In this document: positions 1-7,925 of the stretch, one piece after another
Numbering within the stretch: the first letter of the stretch is position 1
Layout: each line of letters starts with the position of its first letter
DNA from: Clostridia bacterium
GTDB taxonomy: Bacteria > Bacillota_A > Clostridia > Christensenellales > Aristaeellaceae
Direction: 5' to 3'
DNA: 51,879 bases
NCBI GenBank assembly: GCA_017397695.1
Contig: JAFQIF010000081.1
Span: forward strand, 1-51,879
The notes under the pieces: model-generated
What the model was told of the DNA's origin: nothing
Database searches by the model: none
The model's input: only the letters and a program-made list of their open reading frames with translations
Program-made: the position numbers and the translations under genes

Positions 1-2
1 AG

Positions 3-473
3 GTGGAAACCTGGACGCGGCGCGAGCAGCTGGAAGGCGTTCACCGCTATGGCGGCTGCGTCGTTCAGGCGCACCCTTTCAGAACGCGCAACTATATCCG
101 CTATGTTCGCCTGGGATACCGCTACTGCGACGGCGCCGAGGTCGCCAATGCGGCCAACGGCGCGCTCAACGACGCCTATGCGCTGCGCTATGCAAAGCAC
201 TTTGGTCTTGCCATGACCGCTGGGTCGGACAATCATCATTCCTTTGAGGGCCTTGATCCTCAGAAGAAGATCATGGGTATCGCGCTTGATCAGAAGCTTA
301 ACAGTATCGACGATCTGGTGCAGCGCATTCTGCGCAAGCAGCCCATCGGGCTGCATGTGCCCAAGAAGCGCTGGCAGGTTGCAAATTGCGAAACTCAGGA
401 GATTGAATCCTTCTTCCTGGACGAAGAGGAAAACCTGCAGCCGACCCATACGAACTGGCTGGAGCTTGGCTGA
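3..473 (+). CDS. PHP-domain metal-dependent phosphoesterase, 3' part
   Basis: This is the C-terminal half of a PHP-superfamily protein (histidinol-phosphatase or PHP phosphoesterase type). Visible motifs are HPFR at residues 24-27 and SDNHH at 75-79; in this family such His and Asp residues bind the catalytic metals. The reading frame is already open at the window edge. The GTG at position 3 has no room for a ribosome binding site, so the true start probably lies outside. The substrate cannot be read from this fragment. The gene converges on tnpV, and a hairpin lies between them. It is the only plus-strand gene in the first 47 kb. It could be chromosomal flank or cargo of whatever interrupted sigK; the sequence does not decide. 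Confidence 0.8.
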   Translation: METWTRREQLEGVHRYGGCVVQAHPFRTRNYIRYVRLGYRYCDGAEVANAANGALNDAYALRYAKHFGLAMTAGSDNHHSFEGLDPQKKIMGIALDQKLNSIDDLVQRILRKQPIGLHVPKKRWQVANCETQEIESFFLDEEENLQPTHTNWLELG

Positions 474-550
474 GGCTTTACTCATTTAGACAATCGTCTC
501 ATCTACCTTTCTTGCGTGAATCCATCTCATCCTCTCAAAAGTATTGAACA

Positions 551-597
551 TAAAACGAGAACTCATGTCAGCGTCAGCTTTCATGAGTCCTCGTTTC
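551..597. terminator. Hairpin between convergent PHP and tnpV genes
   Basis: AAACGAG plus ACTCATG (553-567) pairs with CATGAGT plus CTCGTTT (582-596) around a loop of about 14 nt, with one internal mismatch on each side. On the minus strand it is followed by TTTTATGTT, and on the plus strand by CATTTATTC. It probably serves as a bidirectional terminator. A transposon-end hairpin is a less likely reading. Confidence 0.55.
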
Positions 598-599
598 AT

Positions 600-950
600 T
601 TATTCGTAAATCAATTCATTCAGCACAATCTCTTCGGCTTGCGCCTTGATCCCATTCATCCTTCTCACCCATTCCATGGGGTCGTGCACTTTCAGTTCTT
701 CACTGATTCCGTCCCGCTCCACACAGCACCTTACCATACGCTCTATCCTCTCACGTGCCGCCTCGTCGATCTCCGCCAGGTGATTCTGAAGCGTTCCATT
801 GAGCAGCATCACCGTGTACAAGCCCTTCCGATGTTCCCGCAGATACCGCAGCCTCATCCGACCATATTTCCCAATCAGCTTGTCGTTCTCCTTGATCGCC
901 AGATCAGGAATCAGGTAGTCTCCTGCCCATTTGTATGTCAATTCAGCCAT
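600..950 (-). CDS. tnpV: TnpV-like transposon-encoded protein
   Basis: The protein has 116 residues, the usual size for the TnpV family of small proteins carried on conjugative and mobilizable elements of gut Clostridia. It shows the family pattern of GDYLIPDL near the N-terminus, then GKYGRMR, a central HLAEID and a C-terminal DPMEWVRRMN followed by AEEIVLNELIY. The molecular role of TnpV is not established. A GGGAGG sequence lies 9 nt before the ATG. The gene starts 25 bp after the XRE gene ends, so the two probably form one transcript. Its presence next to a broken sigK marks this stretch as mobile DNA. Confidence 0.85.
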   Translation of the reverse strand: MAELTYKWAGDYLIPDLAIKENDKLIGKYGRMRLRYLREHRKGLYTVMLLNGTLQNHLAEIDEAARERIERMVRCCVERDGISEELKVHDPMEWVRRMNGIKAQAEEIVLNELIYE

Positions 951-975
951 TCACTTTGCCTCCCTTTCTGTTACG

Positions 976-1578
976 TTAAGCTTTACGGCCCCTTTTGAAT
1001 CCGAAACAGCGCTCATAGAGTTTCTTGGTCATGATTTTCTCTTCTCTCTCCCACGTAACAATGTTACTTACTGCGACACCCAAGTACTCGGCCATCTCTT
1101 TAGGGCTCTTCCCAAGGCTTGTCCTCCACTGCCTCAACTGCTCTCCCTGACCGTTCATCAGGAAGGCATTATAGCTGTCCAAGAGATCGGTCACCGGCAC
1201 CTCATACAACTCCGCAATTTTCCTGATGACAACTGGATCAAATCGATCTATGACGCCAGTTTCATAGTCACCATATGTAGGTCTACCAACCCCGATTCTC
1301 TCCGCTGCTTCCTTCTGAGTCAGCCCTTTTTGCATGCGCAGCCAGCGTATTCTATCCGATACACTCTCGATCGCACAATAGGGTTGGTGAGCAAAGGACA
1401 CCTCTTTTTCCCAACGTAAAGTGATGACCTTTTTTGCGACGAGGGTTTTAGCAACAAGCGGCGCAAATGCCGGTTTCTGTGCGTTTTGGGTTACTAAAGA
1501 CATGATGGTCATACCCGGTGCATAGCTCAAAAATCCTTGCCATGTCTTAGTTTTTGGACCTTTATTTCCGACGCACAT
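976..1578 (-). CDS. XRE-family regulator with two helix-turn-helix segments
   Basis: A first XRE-type helix-turn-helix spans about residues 75-130 (KGLTQKEAAERIGVGRPTYG and following). A second HTH-like segment spans about 143-185 (SLGKSPKEMAEYLGVAVSNI, then TWEREE). Such proteins are usually repressors or activators of element genes. The first 70 residues have no recognisable domain, and no start (1578, 1512 or 1503) has a good ribosome binding site, so the true protein may be shorter and begin nearer residue 60. The frame opens 6 bp after the stop of the sigK fragment. It is followed by tnpV, which suggests a small mobile-element operon. It could also be a chimeric reading frame made at the insertion junction. 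Confidence 0.7.
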   Translation of the reverse strand: MCVGNKGPKTKTWQGFLSYAPGMTIMSLVTQNAQKPAFAPLVAKTLVAKKVITLRWEKEVSFAHQPYCAIESVSDRIRWLRMQKGLTQKEAAERIGVGRPTYGDYETGVIDRFDPVVIRKIAELYEVPVTDLLDSYNAFLMNGQGEQLRQWRTSLGKSPKEMAEYLGVAVSNIVTWEREEKIMTKKLYERCFGFKRGRKA

Positions 1579-1583
1579 CGCTG

Positions 1584-1937
1584 TTACACTGGCGAGAGCA
1601 TCGGATTTTCAATGCACCGTGCGCAGTATGTGCTCAGCTGCGTGCCGCTTCCCGGCTTGAATGTATTCACGCCCTTGATCAGGCCTACAGTACCGATGGA
1701 AACCAGATCATCCAGATCATAGCCCGGCACGGTATACTTGCGCGCAATATGCACACACAAGCGTAGGTTATGGGTAATCAGCTTCTCCCTCGCCTCACTG
1801 TCGCCCTGTGCCATCCGATCAATCAGCGCCGTTTCTTCTTCCCTTGCAAGCGGCTTTGGAAAAGCATTGCCCTGCGCCAGATAGCCCAGCATAAAAAGCG
1901 CATCCTGTAGGAAAAACATCATCAGCTGCTCAATCAT
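1584..1937 (-). pseudogene. sigK: RNA polymerase sporulation sigma-K, N-terminal part only
   Basis: The 117 residues match the N-terminal half of SigK: a hydrophobic pro-region (MMFFLQDALFMLGYL), GNAFPKPL, then region 2 with HNLRLCVHIARKY, GYDLDDLVSIGTVGLIKGVN and YCARCIEN. SigK proteins normally continue from CIEN into EILM and on to regions 3 and 4. Here six unrelated codons (PMLSPV) follow CIEN, then a stop. In Bacillus and some Clostridia, sigK is interrupted by the skin element in this same stretch and rejoined in the mother cell. The remaining half is not in the window. This may therefore be one half of a rearranging gene or a dead remnant. Start: ATG at 1937 with GGGGTGAT 5 nt upstream. 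Confidence 0.85.
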
Positions 1938-1945
1938 GAAAATCA

Positions 1946-1967
1946 CCCCGGCAAGTTTATGCCGGGG
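1946..1967 (-). terminator. Perfect hairpin over the sigK ribosome binding site
   Basis: CCCCGGC (1946-1952) pairs with GCCGGGG (1961-1967) around an 8-nt loop. In the minus-strand transcript it lies 28 nt past the esterase stop and its 3' arm provides the GGGG of the sigK ribosome binding site. The U-tract is weak (TGATTTTC). It may act as a leaky terminator for the esterase and as a structure that hides the sigK ribosome binding site in read-through RNA. Confidence 0.5.
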
Positions 1968-1995
1968 CGCGCGGATATTTCCGTTTTTCTGTCCG

Positions 1996-2868
1996 TTACA
2001 GGCTCTTGAGAAATCTTGCAGCCAGGGCGGGCCAATCAGCGCACTCCTGGCGCTGAAGCGAAAAGTCGTCAGCTGCACAGGACATGGCATTTGCCAGGCT
2101 CAAGCCGTGCCGTCCCTGCGGATAAATATGCATTTCCGTCTTTACGTCCGCATGTGAAAGCGCAAGCGCCATACGCAGGCTGTTGCGCACGGGCACCACA
2201 TCGTCATCAAACGTGTGCCACAGGAATGTCGGCGGATAATGGCGATCCACCCAGTTCAGCACGGAATATGCCTGATGCGCATCCACGTCCTCCGTTCCGG
2301 AAAGATTGATAAAGGATCCTCGATGCGCATCTTCGTCTGCCACAATCACCGGATAGCAGAGCACAGCTGCATTCGGGCGTACATCCTCAGGCGTAAGCCC
2401 CAGTTCCTGCCACAGCTTCGCATGATGCCACAGGCCACTGATACTCGCCGCCAGATGACCGCCCGCAGAAAAGCCCATGATGGCAATCCGATCCGGATCC
2501 GTATGCCACTGCGCCGCATGGCTGCGCACATAGGCGATCGCCGCCGCCGCATCCTGCTGGGGCTTCGGGAAGACATGCTCTTTCGCCTTGGAATACCATG
2601 CAGCCGCTTCATGCCGACGTTCAATGCTCTCTTCCGTCGCACCTACACGATACCAAAGAACAAACACATTGAAACCTTCCATCAGAAAGCGCAGCGCTAT
2701 CGGCTCCGCTTCCCGCTCACTGCAGAAACCATAGCCGCCGCCCGGGCAGACCACGATTGCAGGGCGTTTTACCTGCGGTTCAATCTCCGCAGAAACATGG
2801 GGAACATACACATCCATCCGGATCTGTGCACCATTCGAAGAGGGAACAAATACATGCTCAGCAATCAT
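1996..2868 (-). CDS. Alpha/beta hydrolase, acetyl-esterase type
   Basis: This is a cytoplasmic serine esterase of the BD-FAE/acetylxylan-esterase-like group of alpha/beta hydrolases, with no signal peptide. Visible are the oxyanion-hole region CPGGGYGFCS (about residues 41-50), the nucleophile elbow GFSAGGH (about 152-158), an Asp-rich segment FDDDVVP (about 220) and the catalytic His in GRHGLSLA. Such enzymes remove acetyl groups from sugars or xylan fragments; the substrate here is not shown. An AGGAGG site lies upstream of the ATG. It starts 39 bp after the flavoprotein gene ends, so the two are probably co-transcribed. Confidence 0.88.
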   Translation of the reverse strand: MIAEHVFVPSSNGAQIRMDVYVPHVSAEIEPQVKRPAIVVCPGGGYGFCSEREAEPIALRFLMEGFNVFVLWYRVGATEESIERRHEAAAWYSKAKEHVFPKPQQDAAAAIAYVRSHAAQWHTDPDRIAIMGFSAGGHLAASISGLWHHAKLWQELGLTPEDVRPNAAVLCYPVIVADEDAHRGSFINLSGTEDVDAHQAYSVLNWVDRHYPPTFLWHTFDDDVVPVRNSLRMALALSHADVKTEMHIYPQGRHGLSLANAMSCAADDFSLQRQECADWPALAARFLKSL

Positions 2869-2907
2869 AAATACCTCCTGTTGACCTCACCAGTATATGT
2901 AAAATAC

Positions 2908-4272
2908 TTACATATTCGGATTGACTGATTCCTTATCCGCCTGGTCAAGCACCTTCTTATACGGTGCAAGCATGCCTTCATTCATCGCATTGCCCATCTT
3001 CGCCTTGATCTTCGGCGAAGCCATCAGTGCGCCGACCAGATACATTTTCAGCATCGTAGGCCATTTTTTCTGCGGGAAGTCGTACTGCCCATGTGCCTTA
3101 TAGAATTTGTGATCCGCCTTCATCATACCCTGCATCAGCCAGATGAGATCCCGGAAAACCTTCATGCCGCCCACACCAAGAAAATTCTGCGGCGGCACAT
3201 AGCGATTCTCCAGCGCATAAACCAACATCTTTGCCAGCCGATCGATCTCTCCATCCGGATTATGCTCATCCGTTGCAACGCCAGCCAGGAAGTTGCCGCC
3301 TACCTGCGCGCGGCCTTCCATGATCATCTGCAGATACATTTCCCTGCTGTACGGACCGCTGACAAGATAGCCCATCGGCATGCCCATTGTGACTGTACGA
3401 TGTCCGTTGCAGAACTGCCGGTCATCATAGAGCTTGAATCGTGCGCCCATAGAGTGATCGCGCACCGTAAAAGCATAGATAATCGCCTGTGCGTTCTGGA
3501 TGCTGCCGCGAAGGAACTCGTCAAAGCCATCTTGGTAAACGCACTTCCCGGATACTGCACAATGAAAGCAGCCCAGGCAACCGCCCTTGAAGGGGTACTC
3601 CCGGATATTGACCACACGCGTTTTGAGCGGAAGAACCGCGCGGAAGCGCTCGATCATCGCGGCAAGCTGCGCATTGTCCGCTTCGCAGTCGGTAACAACC
3701 ACGACATCGCCATGCTTTTGCGTCCCATCCGTCTCTGCAGCGGAGACCGGCACACATTGCGCTGCGCCCTGCACATTCAGTACAGGCTCACAGATTCCCT
3801 GCTCCATGCTCCAGCAAACGCAGTCAAAGAAATCTTTCGCATCCTTCCGCCCTTTTTCGCTGAGCAGATCATCCATATCTGCCGACAAGCCGTGGACAAA
3901 GTGCATGCCCATATCCTGACAGTTTTCCTGGATATACCGATGCGCAGTCACATCGTAAAAATGCTTGGATGTAGTCAGCTGCGTCGCGTATTTTCCCGCG
4001 AACGCAGCGCCGGAAGCTTTAAGCAGTTCAATGAAGCGATGCAGCTGACTGGGCGCGATGAATGTATACACCGGATAGACAAACAGAAGCAGATCTGCAC
4101 GGCCCACAGCATCCAGCACCAACGAAAAATCACGCTCCAGCATTTTGATTTTCTGTCCGGCATGCAGCACTTCAAACGTGTGCTGTGGATAGCACTTTTC
4201 CAGGTATTTTACTGACTGAAGGGAAATGGAATACTCGCCTTTCGGGCTTCCGTTGATCGCAAGAATATGCAT
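2908..4272 (-). CDS. NAD(P)H-dependent FMN reductase with two flavodoxin-like domains
   Basis: The 454 residues contain two flavodoxin-like folds. The first starts with MHILAINGSPKGEYSISLQS, the typical NADPH-dependent FMN reductase N-terminus, and runs to about residue 180. The second begins near 190 (DVVVVTDCEADNAQLAAMI) and carries a C-x2-C-x5-C cluster (CLGCFHCAVSGKC) like that of iron-sulfur flavoproteins. The C-terminal 100 residues resemble the tail of such oxidoreductases. It probably reduces FMN or a small electrophile; the substrate is unknown. The start at 4272 is set by AGGAGG 5 nt upstream; an in-frame extension of 17 codons lacks one. It follows the capsule-operon terminator, so it depends on read-through or an unseen promoter. 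Confidence 0.8.
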   Translation of the reverse strand: MHILAINGSPKGEYSISLQSVKYLEKCYPQHTFEVLHAGQKIKMLERDFSLVLDAVGRADLLLFVYPVYTFIAPSQLHRFIELLKASGAAFAGKYATQLTTSKHFYDVTAHRYIQENCQDMGMHFVHGLSADMDDLLSEKGRKDAKDFFDCVCWSMEQGICEPVLNVQGAAQCVPVSAAETDGTQKHGDVVVVTDCEADNAQLAAMIERFRAVLPLKTRVVNIREYPFKGGCLGCFHCAVSGKCVYQDGFDEFLRGSIQNAQAIIYAFTVRDHSMGARFKLYDDRQFCNGHRTVTMGMPMGYLVSGPYSREMYLQMIMEGRAQVGGNFLAGVATDEHNPDGEIDRLAKMLVYALENRYVPPQNFLGVGGMKVFRDLIWLMQGMMKADHKFYKAHGQYDFPQKKWPTMLKMYLVGALMASPKIKAKMGNAMNEGMLAPYKKVLDQADKESVNPNM

Positions 4273-4292
4273 ATATTCCTCCTGATATACCG

Positions 4293-4321
4293 AAAAGCCC
4301 CAGAAGCATGCTTCCCGGGGC
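4293..4321 (-). terminator. Rho-independent terminator ending the capsule/kds operon
   Basis: On the minus strand GCCCC-GGAAGC pairs with GCTTC-GGGGC with a two-base loop and one bulge, followed by TTTTC. It lies 7 nt after the nucleotidyltransferase stop and closes the long minus-strand polysaccharide transcript. Confidence 0.85.
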
Positions 4322-4327
4322 AATTGA

Positions 4328-5587
4328 TCATTTTATGATTCTGTATTCACGCATAAGCGCGATGCGCTCCTTGCCGATACGCAGGCTTTCCGCCGCACGA
4401 TTATCCGAAACTGTGCGTTTTTCTTTCCAATAACGCAGAATTCTGGTACACCAGGCCAGCGGAAGCAGCCATGGCTTCTTCGCCAAATACGGATAGCGCG
4501 GAGCCAGCAGCTTTGCGCTGGGAAAAAGCATGCGCAATACATTGCCGTTTTGCTTTTTTCCCCGCTTGTCCGCCGTCACGGCGTCCAGCGTCATGGTGCT
4601 CGAGTGCTTGCGGCTCATACTGGCATCACCGTAGATACCGCTGCTGAGCAGGTCATCCAGCATCGGGCCCGCATCCACATCCAGCGCCTGCCAGATCTCC
4701 GGATAGCATGCCTTCTGTGCCTGAAAACCAAAGTATACTTCGCCGATTCTCAGCAGCGCAGCCGTAAACCGTTCTGCATGAATCTTCGCACACATGTCAT
4801 ATACGTGAAGCCAATCGATCTGATCGCCGTAATGATTGGCATAGAGCACAATATCGCAAACCTGCCGCAGACCAAATCCGCTGTGCAGAAAATGCTTGAA
4901 CGCATGACAGATCAGATAGAAGAAATGATCCGTGGGCTTCATGGTATACAGCAGCGTATTGTTGATGCACACCTGCTCAAGCCGGGCGCCAATCCCTTCA
5001 AAGAACCGATTGAAATCGCCATATGCATCGTTTTCCGGGGGAAAGAGATGCTTGTGCAGCTCAATATAGACCGGGCTGCCCGGTTTGCCATACGGCACCT
5101 CATAGGCCGTCTCTCTTTCCTTATCCGGATCAGACAGCTTCATTCCATACGACAGCAGCGCTTCATGACAGCGCTCATACTGCTGCGGCGGGATCAGCAC
5201 ATCCTCGTCTCCGGAGATACGGTGATCCGGATTGGGATACAGGCTCCGGCATACGATGCCCTTTACCACACAGGGCGTAAGGTCCGCGCCCCGCAGATGC
5301 TCCATCAAGGCAAGAAACTCATTGGTCTTCATCGCCTGAAGCATGACGCTGTGCATCGTCTGGCGCTTAAAGAACATCATCATCTGCGGATCTGCACTTC
5401 TGGCAGCAGGACTTGCATAAACCGCTTCAAAGATCATCGGAAGCACCTGATGCTTCTGCGCAAGCAGGAAAAGATCCGCCCAGTCTTCCTGGCGCAGTTC
5501 ATCTTTCCAATCCACATATGCGCCCCGCAGGCTTGCTCCAAGCGCTTCCAGAAACAGTTTTTTAATCAATTCCAAGTCTCCCATCAT
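4328..5587 (-). CDS. Nucleotidyltransferase-fold family protein (NTP_transf_5 type)
   Basis: The 419 residues match the large uncharacterised nucleotidyltransferase family often found in capsule loci. Marks are CVVKGIVCRSLYPNPDHR followed by ISGDEDVLIP (about residues 105-135), where G-D-x-D carries the metal-binding acids, and a helical C-terminal half with HLICHAFKHFLHSGFGLRQ. Members may transfer a nucleotidyl group or activate sugars, but no reaction is established. The ATG overlaps the stop of the metallophosphoesterase gene (ATGA), so translation is coupled. It is the last gene before the operon terminator. Confidence 0.75.
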   Translation of the reverse strand: MMGDLELIKKLFLEALGASLRGAYVDWKDELRQEDWADLFLLAQKHQVLPMIFEAVYASPAARSADPQMMMFFKRQTMHSVMLQAMKTNEFLALMEHLRGADLTPCVVKGIVCRSLYPNPDHRISGDEDVLIPPQQYERCHEALLSYGMKLSDPDKERETAYEVPYGKPGSPVYIELHKHLFPPENDAYGDFNRFFEGIGARLEQVCINNTLLYTMKPTDHFFYLICHAFKHFLHSGFGLRQVCDIVLYANHYGDQIDWLHVYDMCAKIHAERFTAALLRIGEVYFGFQAQKACYPEIWQALDVDAGPMLDDLLSSGIYGDASMSRKHSSTMTLDAVTADKRGKKQNGNVLRMLFPSAKLLAPRYPYLAKKPWLLPLAWCTRILRYWKEKRTVSDNRAAESLRIGKERIALMREYRIIK

Positions 5588-6450
5588 GTACCTGTCCGCG
5601 GCAGAATATCCACCACGACAATCTCCGGCACGTTATTCATCCGAGGCACATTGCCGCGGCTGCCCAGTCCCCGTGAAAGCACCATCACACGCTGACGATC
5701 CGCCGAATAATACAGGCCGCACTCGTGCCCCGGAAAATATCCCTGATCCGGCGCATATATGCCGCCAAGCCAAGGAAGGCGTATCTGTCCGCCATGGTCA
5801 TGCCCGGAAAAGACGACGTCAATGTCCCATTGCTCCAGATTGTCATTGACAATCCAGCACAGCGGATAATGGCACAGCAGAACCGTCATCAGCTCCGTAT
5901 CCTCAAATCGTCTCAGATACGCGATCTCTTCCGGCTTCGCCTCGCCTGTACGAAGATATGGCTCCGCCAGGCAATAGCCCAGAATACCACCTAGGCGGAG
6001 CCTCTGTCCGTTGACCTCAATGTCTTCAAAGCTGCTGTCCAGCACGGTTGCTCCTGCCTGCTCATATAGTCGCATCACATTCGTGCCAAAGACTCTGCTG
6101 TTCGCTTTTTCATGATTGCCCCGCGAGGCATATACCGGCGCAATTTTCACCAGCTGCTCAATCAGCCTTTCCGGAATCTGTGTTTCCCGTTCGTCGCCAT
6201 TGAGCATATCGCCGGTCAGCACAATGATATCCGGCGCCTGTTTTCGGGTCATTTCTATCAGGCGCGCGTTGTCTTGACCAAACTCGCTGTTGTGCAGGTC
6301 TGTCAGCTGCACAATGCGGATGGGCTGCTTGATCTTGGGCGAAGAAATTGCGTAATTTGTAATCCCCAGTCCATCGCGCGAGCTGAAATAAAATCCCTGC
6401 ATCATCAGCAGCAACGCAACCAGAAATACGGCCAATCGCCTTGTCTTCAC
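5584..6450 (-). CDS. Membrane-anchored metallophosphoesterase (calcineurin-like)
   Basis: An N-terminal hydrophobic segment (LAVFLVALLLMMQGFYF) acts as membrane anchor or signal. The catalytic domain follows, with the two-metal motifs in order: QLTDLHN, LTGDML, SRGNHE, LLCHYP and FSGHDHGGQ. This is the YkuE/YaeI-like branch of the calcineurin-like phosphoesterases, some of which act on lipid-linked substrates. The best start is the GTG at 6450, 8 nt after AAGGA; the in-frame TTG at 6456 is too close to that site. Its place between kdsC and the nucleotidyltransferase suggests a role in envelope polysaccharide or lipid carrier metabolism, but this is inference. Confidence 0.85.
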   Translation of the reverse strand: MKTRRLAVFLVALLLMMQGFYFSSRDGLGITNYAISSPKIKQPIRIVQLTDLHNSEFGQDNARLIEMTRKQAPDIIVLTGDMLNGDERETQIPERLIEQLVKIAPVYASRGNHEKANSRVFGTNVMRLYEQAGATVLDSSFEDIEVNGQRLRLGGILGYCLAEPYLRTGEAKPEEIAYLRRFEDTELMTVLLCHYPLCWIVNDNLEQWDIDVVFSGHDHGGQIRLPWLGGIYAPDQGYFPGHECGLYYSADRQRVMVLSRGLGSRGNVPRMNNVPEIVVVDILPRTGT

Positions 6451-6476
6451 AGCCAAATTCCTTGAGCCTCCGCCAT

Positions 6477-6941
6477 TTACAGTTTTGCCATATACTCAAT
6501 GAAATCCCGCACTGCGCCGCAGCCGCCGTTTCTCGGCGCTACATAGGACACGATCCTCTTGATCTCGTCCTCCGCATCCTGCGGGCAGGCAGTCAGGCCG
6601 CAGTAATTCAGGCAGTCCAGATCATTGAGATCATCACCGACATAAGCGATCTCCTCCGCCGCCAGGCCATACTTCCCGGCAATCTCCTTGAGCAGCGGCA
6701 GCTTATCCGCTATACCCTGATGAAGCTCCTCAATATGCAGCTCTCTGGCACGATTAGCAACAATTCTGGAGCTTCGTCCGGTAATGATCACCGGGACGAT
6801 GCCCAGCTTCGGCAGAATCTGCGCGATACCATACCCATCCTTGCAGCTGAAGGCTTTCATCATTTCGCCCTCGGACCCCATGTAAATATGTCCATCCGTC
6901 AGCGTACCGTCCACATCCATGACCAGCATTCTGATTCTCAT
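6477..6941 (-). CDS. kdsC: 3-deoxy-manno-octulosonate-8-phosphate phosphatase
   Basis: This HAD-superfamily enzyme removes phosphate from Kdo-8-phosphate, the third step to CMP-Kdo. It has the KdsC layout without a cap domain: DVDGTLTDG (nucleophile Asp, residues 9-17), IITGRSS, a conserved Lys in IADKLPLL, and GDDLNDLDCL binding magnesium. At 154 residues it is slightly shorter than the usual 160-190, but all catalytic motifs are present. Its ATG overlaps the kdsD stop by 4 bp (ATGA). With kdsA, kdsB and kdsD in the same operon the assignment is firm. Confidence 0.92.
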   Translation of the reverse strand: MRIRMLVMDVDGTLTDGHIYMGSEGEMMKAFSCKDGYGIAQILPKLGIVPVIITGRSSRIVANRARELHIEELHQGIADKLPLLKEIAGKYGLAAEEIAYVGDDLNDLDCLNYCGLTACPQDAEDEIKRIVSYVAPRNGGCGAVRDFIEYMAKL

Positions 6942-7915
6942 CTTACAATTCCTGCCTTATAAATATCCTGCATGAGTACCGAGCCAACCACCTTGCGGTC
7001 CTCGTCGAGCACCGGCATGCCGGTAATCTTTCTGTCGCTCATGAACTGCAGCGCATTGACCGCCATCTCGCGATAATCGATCCACTTTGGATTCTTCGTC
7101 ATCACGCGATCCACGGTTTCGTTGTAAACATCCACGCCGCGCTCGAGCATACGGCGCAGATCGCCGTCGGTGATGATACCTGCAAGGTTGTTTTCCTCGT
7201 CAACAATCGTGACCATGCTCAGGCCCTTTGCGCTCATCTCGACAATCGCGCTGCGCAGTGAACTGCCCATAAGGACAACCGCATTATCCTTGCCCGTATG
7301 CATCACGTTGAGCACTTTTACCAGCAGCTTCTTGCCCAATGCGCCGGCCGGATGATGCAGGCCAAAGTCTTCCTTCGTGTAATGCTTCGCGCGGGAGGCC
7401 ACCACTGCCAGCGCATCGCCCAGCACCAGCAGCGCCGTCGTGCTGGAGGTCGGCGCAAGATGCATGAAGCATGCCTCTTCAAACGGCGGGAAGAAGAAAT
7501 GATGGCGGCAAGCCCTGGCGAGCGTGGATTTTGCCTTGCCGGTAATCGCCACCGTCTCGCAGCCGATCTCCTGAAGCACCGGAAGCAAACGCGTGATTTC
7601 CTCGCTCTCGCCGCTGTAGCTGAGCAGGATCACGACATCCTTCTTTTCCACCATGCCCAGGTCTCCGTGCATCGCTTCCGCCGGATGCATGAAGAATGCC
7701 GGCGTACCGAGACTGGCAAACGTCGCCGCCATCTTCGCACCGATATGGCCCGGCTTGCCCATGCCGGTGATGATCACCTTGCCCCGGCAGGAAAGCACCA
7801 GGCGAATGATCGTTTCAAAATCATCGCCAATCACATCGCGGGTTTTCGTAAGCGCTTCGATCTCCTTGTCGAAAATCGATTTGGCTTCGGCGATGATGTT
7901 AAAGTCGTTGTTCAT
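6938..7915 (-). CDS. kdsD: Arabinose-5-phosphate isomerase
   Basis: The enzyme interconverts ribulose-5-phosphate and arabinose-5-phosphate, the first step in Kdo synthesis. The 325 residues have the KdsD/KpsF/GutQ order: a SIS sugar-isomerase domain (residues 30-170, with ITGMGKPGHIGAKMAATFAS and SYSGESEE) followed by two CBS domains (about 200-260 and 270-325, the first with GIITDGDLRR). A GutQ-type paralogue is possible on sequence alone, but linkage to kdsA, kdsB and kdsC settles the role. It lies downstream of a 31-codon small frame and overlaps kdsC. Confidence 0.92.
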   Translation of the reverse strand: MNNDFNIIAEAKSIFDKEIEALTKTRDVIGDDFETIIRLVLSCRGKVIITGMGKPGHIGAKMAATFASLGTPAFFMHPAEAMHGDLGMVEKKDVVILLSYSGESEEITRLLPVLQEIGCETVAITGKAKSTLARACRHHFFFPPFEEACFMHLAPTSSTTALLVLGDALAVVASRAKHYTKEDFGLHHPAGALGKKLLVKVLNVMHTGKDNAVVLMGSSLRSAIVEMSAKGLSMVTIVDEENNLAGIITDGDLRRMLERGVDVYNETVDRVMTKNPKWIDYREMAVNALQFMSDRKITGMPVLDEDRKVVGSVLMQDIYKAGIVR

Positions 7916-7925
7916 TGTTATCCAA

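Noticed and set aside
474..599. tRNA or small RNA gene after the PHP gene
   Set aside because: No cloverleaf or conserved tRNA bases; only the terminator-like hairpin stands out.
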